Assembly: GCA_016296165.1 (NCBI GenBank)
Contig: JAEDJV010000035.1
Location: forward strand, 1-20,402
DNA from: Oscillospiraceae bacterium
GTDB taxonomy: Bacteria > Bacillota > Clostridia > Oscillospirales > Ruminococcaceae
Direction of reading: 5' to 3'
Length of the DNA stretch: 20,402 nucleotides
This document shows, piece after piece, positions 7,124 through 14,736 of this stretch. Position 1 is the first letter of the stretch. Each line of letters starts with the position of its first letter. The notes below the pieces were generated by a model. It saw nothing but the letters and a program-made list of their open reading frames with translations. It made no database searches and was not told the DNA's origin. Both the position numbers and the translations under genes were made by a program.

Positions 7124-7630
7124 ATGCCAAGTGAACAGATTTTAGCAGGTAAAAAGGCTAGAGTTTCAGAAGTTGCTGAACTTCTCAAAAATTCATGTGC
7201 CGGTGTTGTTGTAGACTACAAGGGCATCACAGTTGAAGAAGACACAAAGCTCCGTAAGGAACTTCGTGAAGCTGGCGTTACTTACTTTGTAGAAAAGAAC
7301 TCAATCCTTCGTTTCGCTCTTAAGGAAGCTGGTATCTCAGGTCTTGAAAACGTACTCGAAGGTACAACAGCTATCGCTCTCTCAGCAGAGGATCAGACAG
7401 CTCCAGCAAGAATTCTCGGCAAGTTTGCAAAGAATTCAGAAGGTAAGTTCAATGTTAAGGCCGGATTTATCGGCGAAGACATTTACGACGAAGCAGGCGT
7501 TATGGCTCTTTCAAAGATCCCATCAAGAGATGTACTTCTCGCTCAGCTCGTTGGTTCACTCCAGGGTCCTATCCAGAAGCTCGCTGCTCTGCTTAAGGCA
7601 GTATCTGAAAAGGACGGAGAAGCAGCTTAA
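7124..7630 (+). CDS. rplJ: 50S ribosomal protein L10
   Basis: L10 is the base of the flexible ribosomal stalk and carries L7/L12 dimers on its C-terminal helix. The 168-residue protein is of normal length when started at the ATG at 7124 (MPSEQILAGKKARVSEVAE), which has GGAGG eight bases upstream. A longer frame from 7058 would begin inside the attenuator and is rejected. Typical features are the N-terminal rRNA-binding domain (VVDYKGITVEEDTKLRKELR) and the C-terminal L12-binding helix (LLAQLVGSLQGPIQKLAALL). It is followed 53 bp later by rplL. Confidence 0.97.
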   Translation: MPSEQILAGKKARVSEVAELLKNSCAGVVVDYKGITVEEDTKLRKELREAGVTYFVEKNSILRFALKEAGISGLENVLEGTTAIALSAEDQTAPARILGKFAKNSEGKFNVKAGFIGEDIYDEAGVMALSKIPSRDVLLAQLVGSLQGPIQKLAALLKAVSEKDGEAA

Positions 7631-7683
7631 TTTAATTGCTGCGTAAATTTTATCAAAAAAATTATTTAAAGGAGAATATTATC

Positions 7684-8055
7684 ATGGCTTCAGAAAAGAC
7701 AATGAAATTTATTGAAGATATCAAGGCTCTCACAGTTTTAGAGCTCGCTGAATTAGTAGACGCTATTCAGGAAGAATTCGGTGTAACAGCTGCTGTTGCT
7801 GCAGCTCCTGCTGCTGGCGGTGCTGCTGGCGGTGCTGCTGAAAAGACAGAATTCGATGTTGTTATGACATCATTCGGTGACAGCAAGATGAACGTTATCA
7901 AGGCTATCAAGGACGTTATGGGTCTTGGTCTTAAGGAATCCAAGGAATTCGTTGAAGGACTTCCAAAGAACGTTAAGGAAGGCGTTTCTAAGGCTGATGC
8001 TGAAGACATCAAGGCTAAGCTCGAAGCTGCTGGTGCCACAATCGAAATCAAGTAA
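7684..8055 (+). CDS. rplL: 50S ribosomal protein L7/L12
   Basis: The 123-residue stalk protein recruits translational GTPases. Its N-terminal dimerisation domain (MKFIEDIKALTVLELAELVDAI) is joined by an Ala/Gly/Pro hinge (about 38-56) to the C-terminal factor-binding domain. That domain ends in the typical KEGVSKADAEDIKAKLEAAG stretch. The ATG at 7684 is preferred because AAAGGAG lies about ten bases upstream; an in-frame ATG at 7636 has no such site. Codon use is strongly biased, as expected for a highly expressed gene. rpoB, which often follows rplL, is absent: a strong terminator and unrelated genes come next. Confidence 0.97.
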   Translation: MASEKTMKFIEDIKALTVLELAELVDAIQEEFGVTAAVAAAPAAGGAAGGAAEKTEFDVVMTSFGDSKMNVIKAIKDVMGLGLKESKEFVEGLPKNVKEGVSKADAEDIKAKLEAAGATIEIK

Positions 8056-8073
8056 TTTTATATTACTTCATAC

Positions 8074-8105
8074 AAAAGGCTGCGTTTTACGCAGCCTTTT
8101 TTTGT
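8074..8105 (+). terminator. Intrinsic terminator after rplL
   Basis: AAAAGGCTGCG (8074-8084) pairs with CGCAGCCTTTT (8090-8100) around a 5-base loop, with a T7 tail. Confidence 0.95.
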
Positions 8106-8116
8106 TATATAATAAT

Positions 8117-8155
8117 AATATCCGGTGTAAAATAACATCGGATATTATTTTGTAT
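8117..8155 (+). terminator. Second hairpin after rplL, possible back-up terminator
   Basis: A 12-bp stem with one mismatch (8117-8128 with 8135-8146) is followed by ATTTTG and a T-rich stretch. It is weaker than the terminator just upstream. The AT-rich gap that follows (8156-8316) shows nothing else clear except the likely promoter region of the next gene. Confidence 0.4.
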
Positions 8156-8316
8156 TCTTTTTGTATGACAATTACATTTCATTTTATAATATAATATCAT
8201 TATATTAATATAATATTTCTAATTTATTTTAATTCAAATATTAATTTATAATTTGTTCACACATTATATTAATTTATATAGTATAATATACATGTAGATG
8301 TATTACAGAAAGCGAG

Positions 8317-8514
8317 ATGATTTGCATATTCAAAATCTCCAAAGGCTTTGAGAGTCACCCTAAAACGTTCAGGCTTCCTGTACCTATGATTGAAATGCTT
8401 GAAAAACTTGCAGAAGAGAATAATATTTCCGTAAATCAGCTCGTAGTACAGTGTATTGAATATGCCCTGAACAACATTGATAATTCAGATAATGAGGAAA
8501 ATAACAACTTATAA
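8317..8514 (+). CDS. Small ribbon-helix-helix (Arc/CopG-like) protein
   Basis: The 65-residue protein contains a ribbon-helix-helix fold: a strand KTFRLPVP (about 16-23), helix MIEMLEKLAEENN (24-36) and the turn plus second helix ISVNQLVVQCIEYALNN (37-53), then an acidic Asn-rich tail. Such proteins bind DNA as dimers through the strand and are often repressors or antitoxins. No toxin gene is adjacent; the gene stands alone between two terminators. The ribosome binding site before the ATG is weak (AAAGCGAG), so the start is uncertain. A TATAAT-like element at 8282-8287 may be its -10 box. Confidence 0.7.
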   Translation: MICIFKISKGFESHPKTFRLPVPMIEMLEKLAEENNISVNQLVVQCIEYALNNIDNSDNEENNNL

Positions 8515-8574
8515 CAAACGCTATCCAGAAAAAAATCTTAAAACTCCCTTCATTTTTTTCTCAAAATAATCAAA

Positions 8575-8605
8575 AAAACCTGCAGATTGTCTGCAGGTTT
8601 TTTTG
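8575..8605 (+). terminator. Intrinsic terminator after the ribbon-helix-helix gene
   Basis: AAAACCTGCAG (8575-8585) pairs perfectly with CTGCAGGTTTT (8591-8601), followed by more T residues. The flanking A-run makes it potentially bidirectional. Confidence 0.92.
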
Positions 8606-8611
8606 TTAAAT

Positions 8612-8641
8612 AAAAACGTATACAGAAAAAATCTGTATACG
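8612..8641 (-). terminator. Intrinsic terminator after the zinc-ribbon/TM2 gene
   Basis: A perfect 10-bp stem (8641-8632 with 8626-8617) is followed on the minus strand by five U residues and further U-rich sequence. It serves the convergent minus-strand gene ending at 8723. Confidence 0.85.
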
Positions 8642-8722
8642 CTCTGATAATTATTGAAATACATCTCATTGTTTATCGCCTGACGTTTTGTATATCAAAC
8701 AACTCCGGCAGATAAAAATAAC

Positions 8723-9508
8723 TTACTTGGAAATTATCCTTCCGGATCCATCTGTGGCTGTTCCGCTGGCAATCTTTAATATGTCGATTAGTGTACCAAG
8801 ACCGCATATTCCACCTGTAACAAGATATAAAATACCTGAAAGCGGTTTCCCAAGATAAAATCTGTGTAATCCTGCAAGCCCTATGAAGCCGAAAGCAGCA
8901 AGAAGAATGGATATTCCCTTGGTCTTGTCAGAAACAGAACTTATATTAGGCGAACCATAATACTGCTGAGGCTGAACATTAATATTGTTATTTATCGGAA
9001 CCTGAGCTGAACCTTTCAGTTCTTCAACCTGTCTGCCGCAATGCGTACATACAACTGCATCAAGCGGAATCTTTTCTCCACAGTATTTACAGAACTTCAT
9101 ACTCTGCTGAACAGGTGACTGCTGATATACCTGCTGATGTGAAGGATTATATGCCGGTTGCTGAGGCGCAGGATTATATGCCGGTTCCGGATTACCATAA
9201 TTATAGTACTGTCCAAGATCATCATTTGTATTATGGAGAACAGGAGGATTATTAACTCTTGAAGGCTGAACCTCAGGTATATTATAGTGGTTTACTGCCG
9301 GCGGAGGATCCTGATACATCGGTTCTGCCTGTGGTGGATATGAACTACGCTGATAACTGCTTTGTGTATTTCTATATTCCTGTCTTTCAAGAGATTCCCG
9401 GTCTACGTTATTATTTTTATATACCGGATAAGCTTCTCTAACTTTAGGCTGTTCAGAAGTTTCTTTTGAAAGATTTATGCTTCTTCTGCCTGTCTGATTT
9501 TCATCCAT
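8723..9508 (-). CDS. Zinc-ribbon and TM2 domain membrane protein
   Basis: The start is the ATG at 9508 (MDENQTGRR), with AAAGGA about 12 bases upstream. An upstream ATG at 9589 has no ribosome binding site. The 261-residue protein has a long low-complexity region rich in Pro, Gln, Tyr and Asn (1-135) and a zinc-ribbon with Cys at 140, 143, 154 and 157 (CKYC...CTHC). A linker follows, then a TM2 domain: a helix at about 198-214, the loop GLHRFYLGKP with the family Asp position replaced by Leu-His, and a second helix at about 223-245. TM2 proteins are small two-helix membrane proteins of mostly unknown role. It lies downstream of three small genes on the same strand but is separated from them by 146 bp of AT-rich sequence. 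Confidence 0.85.
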   Translation of the reverse strand: MDENQTGRRSINLSKETSEQPKVREAYPVYKNNNVDRESLERQEYRNTQSSYQRSSYPPQAEPMYQDPPPAVNHYNIPEVQPSRVNNPPVLHNTNDDLGQYYNYGNPEPAYNPAPQQPAYNPSHQQVYQQSPVQQSMKFCKYCGEKIPLDAVVCTHCGRQVEELKGSAQVPINNNINVQPQQYYGSPNISSVSDKTKGISILLAAFGFIGLAGLHRFYLGKPLSGILYLVTGGICGLGTLIDILKIASGTATDGSGRIISK

Positions 9509-9654
9509 TGTTTTTTCATTCCTTTCATATCTACACAAAATTTTATTTATAAATATTATATAATGAAATGGATATATATCTATTAACAAATTATGTATTA
9601 ATTATTAATATTTTAATAACAAGATTTTATTATTTATTTTTTTATAACAATATA

Positions 9655-9969
9655 TCATAATATTATATACGCAAGTGCTGCAAGCAGTTTGAAGTCTGCA
9701 CCGTTTTTATACAAAATCCATATGAACATCAGAATAATAAATGTATCTCTGTCCATTTTCAATCCCGGATTATTAAAATATTTTTTTATTTTCTGAAAAA
9801 AATCTGTATTTTCAGAAGCATTTGAATTATTTTGATTATTGTTTTCAATAGACTTTTTGTCATATCCTATATCATTGTTTTGCACCTCTGACTCACCTGA
9901 TTCAGACTTTAGCTGCCTTGTATGATGTATAGCGTTTTGTCTCATATTCCGGTAATTATCATTAGCCAT
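9655..9969 (-). CDS. Small protein with C-terminal hydrophobic segment (unknown)
   Basis: I do not recognise a named family. The 104-residue protein has an Asn/Gln/Ser-rich hydrophilic N-terminal 70 residues. Its compact C-terminal segment (DRDTFIILMFIWILYKNGADFKLLAALAYIIL) could form one or two short membrane helices separated by the KNGAD turn. AAAGGGG precedes the ATG at a suitable distance. It is the last of three closely packed minus-strand genes (14 bp after the second), and the Lys-Asn-Gly-Ala-Asp turn type is a recurring end in similar clostridial small proteins as far as I recall. The three products may act together at the membrane; this is inference. Confidence 0.7.
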   Translation of the reverse strand: MANDNYRNMRQNAIHHTRQLKSESGESEVQNNDIGYDKKSIENNNQNNSNASENTDFFQKIKKYFNNPGLKMDRDTFIILMFIWILYKNGADFKLLAALAYIIL

Positions 9970-9983
9970 TTGCTAAAGCCCCT

Positions 9984-10376
9984 TTACAGAATGTTGTTTA
10001 ACAGTCCGCTTTCTCTGAGTACAGCAGCTGCCTCAATAATATTCAGAATTTTTATCGCCTTGTCTGCACGCATTTGCTTATCATACGACAGATATGGCTT
10101 TAGTGCAACTATCAGTGCTGTATTTTTATTTTCAGTATTTCCGGCATCCAGAAGACTCTGAAGCCGAAAAAAAGTACTGAAATCAAAATCATCTTCCTGA
10201 CTCTCCTCGTTTTCAGTGCAGCTGCTGTCCTCAGCAGAAATATTTTCATTTTCTGAAATATCATCTTCTTTATCCTTTTTCTTCTCTCCGGACAATATCT
10301 CATACAACGACTGAAGCTGTTTTATTCCCTCCTCATCTGATAAAAGTGCCTGAAGTTTGTCTGAAATATTCTCCAT
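9984..10376 (-). CDS. Acidic conserved hypothetical protein, middle gene of a three-gene operon
   Basis: The function is unknown. The ATG at 10376 (MENISDKLQALLSDEEG) is chosen because AGGGAG ends eight bases upstream; a GTG nine bases earlier is less well placed. The 130-residue protein has an N-terminal helical part (1-32), a strongly acidic, low-complexity linker (about 33-68) and a C-terminal helical domain. That domain includes the line NKNTALIVALKPYLSYDKQMRADKAIKILNIIEAAAVLRESGLL. The C-terminal part looks like a conserved helical repeat segment that binds a partner. It overlaps neither neighbour but is only 14-20 bp from each, so all three are almost certainly one transcript. Confidence 0.72.
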   Translation of the reverse strand: MENISDKLQALLSDEEGIKQLQSLYEILSGEKKKDKEDDISENENISAEDSSCTENEESQEDDFDFSTFFRLQSLLDAGNTENKNTALIVALKPYLSYDKQMRADKAIKILNIIEAAAVLRESGLLNNIL

Positions 10377-10396
10377 CAATCTCACTCCCTGAATGT

Positions 10397-10651
10397 TTAG
10401 CCCGGGTCATTTCCGGTTATTTTTTTATACATTTCCCTGGCCTGTTCTCCTGACATCATATCCTTAACCATGGATGGATTCTTCATTACCTGTTTAAATC
10501 TGGCCGCATCCCTGGAATTCATATTTTTAAGTGCGGCATCAAATTTACCGGCTTCAAGCTGTTTTCTTAACACATCCGGTTTCATGTTAAGTTTTGCAGC
10601 TGCTATTTTTAACAGTGCATCAACATTTGAATTATTAAATTTTGCATCCAT
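10397..10651 (-). CDS. Small helical conserved hypothetical protein, first gene of a three-gene operon
   Basis: The ATG at 10651 (MDAKFNNSNVDALLKIAAAKL) has GGAGG 11 bases upstream; a TTG at 10669 overlaps that site and is rejected. The 84-residue protein is predicted to be all helical and basic-acidic mixed, with a repeated pattern of short helices (LNMKPDVLRKQLEAGKFDAALKNM and DAARFKQVMKNPSMVKDMM). No signal peptide, Cys pair or membrane span is visible. Function unknown. It is divergent from the phosphodiesterase gene at 10770, from which it is separated by 118 bp. Confidence 0.72.
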   Translation of the reverse strand: MDAKFNNSNVDALLKIAAAKLNMKPDVLRKQLEAGKFDAALKNMNSRDAARFKQVMKNPSMVKDMMSGEQAREMYKKITGNDPG

Positions 10652-10675
10652 ATCGCAATATACCTCCAAAATTTA

Positions 10676-10704
10676 TTGTTTTTTTATTTTTGTTATGCTA
10701 TAAT
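10676..10704 (+). promoter_or_regulatory. Probable sigma-A promoter of the phosphodiesterase gene
   Basis: TTGTTT (10676-10681) and TATAAT (10699-10704) are 17 bp apart. A start point near 10711 would place a CAGGG/CCCTG hairpin (10713-10728) and a T7 run (10734-10740) at the very start of the transcript, as seen for the rpmG operon. Confidence 0.65.
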
Positions 10705-10769
10705 TTATTAGTCAGGGTCATATCCCTGAGCAATTTTTTTCGCAAAAACTGAAAGGAGAATTATAAAAA

Positions 10770-11249
10770 ATGCGCATAGTAGTTATGTCTGATTCGCACC
10801 GGTTGTTTGGTCCGCTTCAAAAAATTGTTGAAGCCCAGCCGGAGGCTGATATATTCATACATCTCGGTGACAGTGAAACAGGCTGTTCAAGGCTTGAAGA
10901 AATGTATCCGGACAAAAAATTTTATTTTCTTAGAGGAAACTGCGATTTTAATTCCGAGCTTCCGGGATTTCTGGTTATCCCTCTTGAAAACAAACACAGG
11001 ATTTTTGCAACTCACGGACACAGGTACGGTGTAAACTGGACAAAAACCGAACTGATCGATGCTGCCATAAGCAACAGATGTGACATTGCCCTCTATGGAC
11101 ACACTCACGAGAGATGTAACAGCTACGAAAACGGAATACACATTCTTAATCCGGGAAGCTGTTCATGCCCGCGTGACGGACTTGCTCCTTCATACGCCTA
11201 TATAGATGTGGTCGGTGACGGTATTTTTAAAAGCCATATCTCACTCTGA
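10770..11249 (+). CDS. YfcE/MJ0936-family metallophosphodiesterase
   Basis: This 159-residue calcineurin-like phosphoesterase has all family metal-binding motifs: SDSH (D8, H10), HLGDSE (D34), GNCD (56-59), THGH (81-84) and GHTH (110-113). Members such as E. coli YfcE cleave phosphodiesters in a Mn-dependent manner; the natural substrate is usually not known. The length is normal and nothing is missing. GGAG lies about ten bases before the ATG. The gene is 74 bp upstream of yfhO on the same strand and may be partly co-transcribed, though yfhO has its own promoter. Confidence 0.9.
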   Translation: MRIVVMSDSHRLFGPLQKIVEAQPEADIFIHLGDSETGCSRLEEMYPDKKFYFLRGNCDFNSELPGFLVIPLENKHRIFATHGHRYGVNWTKTELIDAAISNRCDIALYGHTHERCNSYENGIHILNPGSCSCPRDGLAPSYAYIDVVGDGIFKSHISL

Positions 11250-11274
11250 CATTTCTGTTACTGCACTATATAAT
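11246..11274 (+). promoter_or_regulatory. Probable promoter of yfhO
   Basis: CTGACA (11246-11251) and TATAAT (11269-11274) are 17 bp apart. The -35 box overlaps the stop codon of the upstream gene. Confidence 0.65.
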
Positions 11275-11323
11275 CATTATATGTAACTATATTTTTTTTG
11301 TTCATGTTTTCGGAGATTTTTTT

Positions 11324-13756
11324 ATGACAAGACAAAAGAACTCATATTTAAAAATATTTATAACTGCATTTATTTCTTTTATGATTATCACACTCCCTGT
11401 GATAATATACAATAAAGGATATATGACGTATTACGGTGACTTTAATTCTCAGCAGCTTCCGTTCCTTCAGCATATGTATGAAAACATAAGGAGTGGAAAC
11501 ATTCTCTGGGACTGGAATACTGATCTGGGGTCAGACTTTATCTCAACGTATTCCTATTATCTTCTTGGAAGCCCGTTTTTCTGGATTATGCTGACCCTTC
11601 CACACAAGCTTGTACTGTATTCGGTTCCCTGGATACTTTCTTTAAAATATGCAGTTGCAGCACTTACTTCATATGCATATATAAAAAGATTTACCAAAAT
11701 TGACAGCTCAGCTTTTATCGGTGGTATGCTGTATGCTTTCTCAGGTTTCCAGGCGTACAATATTTTCTTTAATCAGTTTCATGATCCTACTGCATTTTTC
11801 CCGCTCCTGCTTCTGGCTATGGAAGAGCATATTACCAGGGGAAGACGAGGCATATTTGCAATTACTGTTGCTCTGTCGGCCTTAACCAGTTACTTCTTCT
11901 TTGCCGGACAGACAGTATTCCTGATCATATATTTTATCATACGCTCACGAAGCAGAGACTTTAAGGTTACACCTGCAAAATTCTTTACACTTCTTCTCGA
12001 AGCAATACTCGGGACTGCCGCTGCTGCTTTCATTCTTTTTCCTTCAGCCCTCTCCGTACTGGAAAACCAGAGACTTTCAAATCATCTGTACGGAATGGAT
12101 CTGCTTGCATACTCTGACCGGACACGAATCTGGAGAATAATTCAGGGATTTTTTATGATTCCCGACTCTCCGGCACGTCCTAATCTTTTCAGTGACGGAA
12201 CTTCAAAGTGGTCATCAATAGCTGGTTATCTGCCGCTGTTTTCCATGATCGGTGTTATTTCGTATCTGAAAGCAAAACCTGACACATGGAAATCAAGATT
12301 AATTAAAATATGCATTGTCTTCGCTTTCATACCTATACTCAACTCCGTTTTCTTTATGCTAAATTCTGAATACTATGCAAGATGGTTCTATATGCCGATA
12401 CTTATAATGGCACTCATAACTGCACAGGTTTTTGAACGTTCCGATATCGACACAAAACCGGGAATAAGAGTATGTAGTATCTTTATGTTTGCTGCACTTA
12501 TTATTTCTTTTCTTCCGTCAAAAACACAAGACGATGAAGTTGTGTGGATGGGATTTGCAGAACACAAGGTATATTTCTATATAACTCTTGGTATATCATT
12601 TGTATTTCTCTTAATTGCAGCTTCAATCTTCAGCCGGAAGAAAAACGGAAAAGAATATCTGAAAAAAGGCGTCTGCTGTACAACTGCAGCATGTTTCATC
12701 TCTACAGCAGTAACTTTCTCCTTTGGGATATATGAAGGACCATATCCTGAACAGTTTATTGCGTCATCAATAAACGACAAATCCGCAGAGATACTCAATG
12801 ATGATACAGATTTCTTCCGAACTGATATCTCTGAAAACTGTGATAACTATGCTATGTTCTGGGGATATCCGTCAATGAGAAGTTTTCACAGCACTGTTTC
12901 ACCTTCCATAATGGAATTTTACAATTCTGTCGGAATAAAAAGAGATGTCGCATCACGTGCGGATACATCTTTCTATGCACTCAGAGGGTTATTTTCTGTA
13001 AAATATTATTTCAGCAGAAAAAATGCTGACGGAACTGAACTTAAAACTCCTGATATGCCTGGGTTCGAAAAAATATCAGACGGAGATAATTTTGCCGTTT
13101 ATAAGAACAAATACTATATACCAATGGGATTTACTTACGACAGTTATATTTCAGAAGAGGAATTCAATAAGCTTTCTGACCAGAATAAAACCAATGTCCT
13201 CATGCGTGCTTTACTCCTAAGTGATGAACAAATCAAAAAATACGGAAACATCTTTGATAATCCGGACTCTATTGACAGCAAATCACTGACTCAGGAAAGC
13301 TACATAGACGACTGTATCAACCGTATCTTCTCTTCCTGTGATGAGTTCAGCAAATCCACAGGAGGATTCAGGGCAAAAATATCAACCGATAAAGAATCAA
13401 TGGTATTCTTCAGTGTGCCATATGACAAGGGTTTTACAGCCTTTGTAAACGGAGAAGAAACCGAGATATTAAAAGTGAACAACGGATTTATGGCCGTTGT
13501 AGTTCCGGAAGGCGATAACAGTATTACCTTCAGTTATACTACATACGGGTTACTTACAGGCATAAGGATTTCAGCTGCTGCATTTCTGATAATACTTATG
13601 TATATCCTGATTTATCTTATATACAAAAATATAAACTCCAAAAATGCAAAAACACTACAGCTCTCATCAGAGGAAATACAGCCTGATGACCAGACTGCAG
13701 CTATAAAAATTGTCGAAGGAAGCGTTATTGATATAAACATAACGGAGGTAAAGTAA
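11324..13756 (+). CDS. yfhO: YfhO-family polytopic membrane protein (probable GT-C glycosyltransferase)
   Basis: The 810-residue protein has about a dozen membrane helices in the first 480 residues, a large extracytoplasmic domain (about 480-745), a final helix (about 748-767) and a 43-residue cytoplasmic tail. The N-terminal extracellular loop contains YYGDFNSQQLPFLQHM, with the acidic residue expected in GT-C enzymes. YfhO proteins in Bacillota are linked to adding sugars to lipoteichoic acid or other surface polymers from lipid-linked donors. The length is close to the family's (about 860). CGGAG precedes the ATG. The stop codon TAA is directly followed by the ATG of the Nudix gene, whose ribosome binding site lies within the last yfhO codons. 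The glycosylated target is unknown. Confidence 0.85.
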   Translation: MTRQKNSYLKIFITAFISFMIITLPVIIYNKGYMTYYGDFNSQQLPFLQHMYENIRSGNILWDWNTDLGSDFISTYSYYLLGSPFFWIMLTLPHKLVLYSVPWILSLKYAVAALTSYAYIKRFTKIDSSAFIGGMLYAFSGFQAYNIFFNQFHDPTAFFPLLLLAMEEHITRGRRGIFAITVALSALTSYFFFAGQTVFLIIYFIIRSRSRDFKVTPAKFFTLLLEAILGTAAAAFILFPSALSVLENQRLSNHLYGMDLLAYSDRTRIWRIIQGFFMIPDSPARPNLFSDGTSKWSSIAGYLPLFSMIGVISYLKAKPDTWKSRLIKICIVFAFIPILNSVFFMLNSEYYARWFYMPILIMALITAQVFERSDIDTKPGIRVCSIFMFAALIISFLPSKTQDDEVVWMGFAEHKVYFYITLGISFVFLLIAASIFSRKKNGKEYLKKGVCCTTAACFISTAVTFSFGIYEGPYPEQFIASSINDKSAEILNDDTDFFRTDISENCDNYAMFWGYPSMRSFHSTVSPSIMEFYNSVGIKRDVASRADTSFYALRGLFSVKYYFSRKNADGTELKTPDMPGFEKISDGDNFAVYKNKYYIPMGFTYDSYISEEEFNKLSDQNKTNVLMRALLLSDEQIKKYGNIFDNPDSIDSKSLTQESYIDDCINRIFSSCDEFSKSTGGFRAKISTDKESMVFFSVPYDKGFTAFVNGEETEILKVNNGFMAVVVPEGDNSITFSYTTYGLLTGIRISAAAFLIILMYILIYLIYKNINSKNAKTLQLSSEEIQPDDQTAAIKIVEGSVIDINITEVK

Positions 13757-14296
13757 ATGCATCTTAATGAAAAAACAAAAGACAGCAGTGTGGTGTACGA
13801 CGGAAAAATATTTAAAATAAAAAAAGATACTGTTATCCTGGAAGATAACAGTGAAGCAGTAAGAGAATATGTTATTCATCATGGTGGTGTATGCATTCTC
13901 CCTGTTACAGAAAACAACGAAATACTGATGGTTAAACAATACCGTTATCCACTCGCTGAAGCAACCCTTGAAGTCCCTGCCGGAAAACTTAATTCGGCAG
14001 ATGAGGATCACCTTGAAGCCGGTAAGAGAGAACTTCTTGAAGAAACCGGAGCCTCAGCTTCTTCAATAGAATATCTCGGCGAAATATATCCAATCCCAGC
14101 ATATACAACTGAGAAAATCCATATGTACATGGCTCGTAATCTTACATTTACAGAACAGAATCTTGACAGTGATGAATTTCTGGATGTTGTTAAACTTCCT
14201 TTTGACGAGGCGCTGCGTATGGTGATGGATGGCACAATAAAGGATTCAAAAACTATGATTGTTATCATGAAAGCATGGCTTTTGCTTAACAAATAA
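13757..14296 (+). CDS. Nudix hydrolase, probable ADP-ribose pyrophosphatase
   Basis: The 179-residue protein matches the NudF/ADP-ribose pyrophosphatase group: an N-terminal beta domain (VVYDGKIFKIKKDTV), VKQYRYPL, LEVPAGKL, then the Nudix box from G76 to about residue 99. The box core RELLEETGAS (91-100) has the catalytic Glu residues. The spacing between the box Gly and first Glu is one residue longer than in the textbook motif. It would hydrolyse ADP-ribose to AMP and ribose 5-phosphate in the cytoplasm. It starts right after the yfhO stop codon, with GGAGG inside yfhO, so its translation is probably coupled to yfhO. Substrate identity is inferred from family. Confidence 0.9.
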   Translation: MHLNEKTKDSSVVYDGKIFKIKKDTVILEDNSEAVREYVIHHGGVCILPVTENNEILMVKQYRYPLAEATLEVPAGKLNSADEDHLEAGKRELLEETGASASSIEYLGEIYPIPAYTTEKIHMYMARNLTFTEQNLDSDEFLDVVKLPFDEALRMVMDGTIKDSKTMIVIMKAWLLLNK

Positions 14297-14352
14297 AAAT
14301 GGTATCAGAATTTTCAGCAAAAATCATGTTTCCACTATAATTCTGACACCAT
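14294..14352 (-). terminator. Intrinsic terminator after spoVG, between convergent genes
   Basis: A 14-bp stem with one mismatch (14339-14352 with 14299-14312) and a 26-base loop is followed on the minus strand by five U residues. It may also act, less well, on the Nudix gene transcript from the other side. Confidence 0.7.
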
Positions 14353-14358
14353 AAAATA

Positions 14359-14640
14359 TTATACAGCCTCTTCAGCTTCAAGCAGCGCCATATGATGTTC
14401 ATAGGCTTCAAGTATCTGTTCTTCAAAAAACTTTCTTGAAGCCGGAGAGATAGGATGAACAACATCTCTGAATACTCCGCTTTCATCCTTTCGGCTTGGC
14501 ATAGCGACAAACAGTCTGTCATCTCCCTGAACAACTTTTATGTCATGAACTGCAAGGAGATTTTCTATTGTAACTGATACAATCGCTCTGAGGCGGCCTT
14601 CACTTAATATTTTTCTGATTTTGATATCTGTAATTTCCAT
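14359..14640 (-). CDS. spoVG: Septation protein SpoVG
   Basis: The 93-residue protein matches SpoVG along its whole length: MEITDIKIRK, GRLRAIVSVTIEN, VHDIKVVQGDDRLFVAMPSR, GVFRDVVHPI and a C-terminal helix. SpoVG proteins are nucleic-acid-binding regulators connected with sporulation septation, cell division and surface genes. The ATG at 14640 has GGAGG five bases upstream; a TTG at 14652 overlaps that site and is rejected. It is divergent from murC, with 96 bp between start codons, so the two may share a control region. Confidence 0.95.
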   Translation of the reverse strand: MEITDIKIRKILSEGRLRAIVSVTIENLLAVHDIKVVQGDDRLFVAMPSRKDESGVFRDVVHPISPASRKFFEEQILEAYEHHMALLEAEEAV

Positions 14641-14658
14641 AGTGACCTCCAAAATGTT

Positions 14659-14687
14659 TTGATATTTTTATTATTGCTTTATATTGT
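14659..14687 (+). promoter_or_regulatory. Candidate promoter of murC
   Basis: TTGATA (14659-14664) and TATTGT (14682-14687) are 17 bp apart. The -10 box is weak and other registers are possible in this AT-rich stretch. On the minus strand a TATAAT (14697-14692) could serve spoVG but has no good -35 box. Confidence 0.35.
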
Positions 14688-14736
14688 AAAATTATACAGG
14701 CATTTTTTGAAATAAAATTGAAAAGGAATGATACAA

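Noticed and set aside
12551..12561. Ten-base match between the array 1 second spacer (ATTTGCAGAA) and yfhO.
   Set aside because: The match does not extend over the rest of the spacer, and short AT-rich matches are expected by chance.
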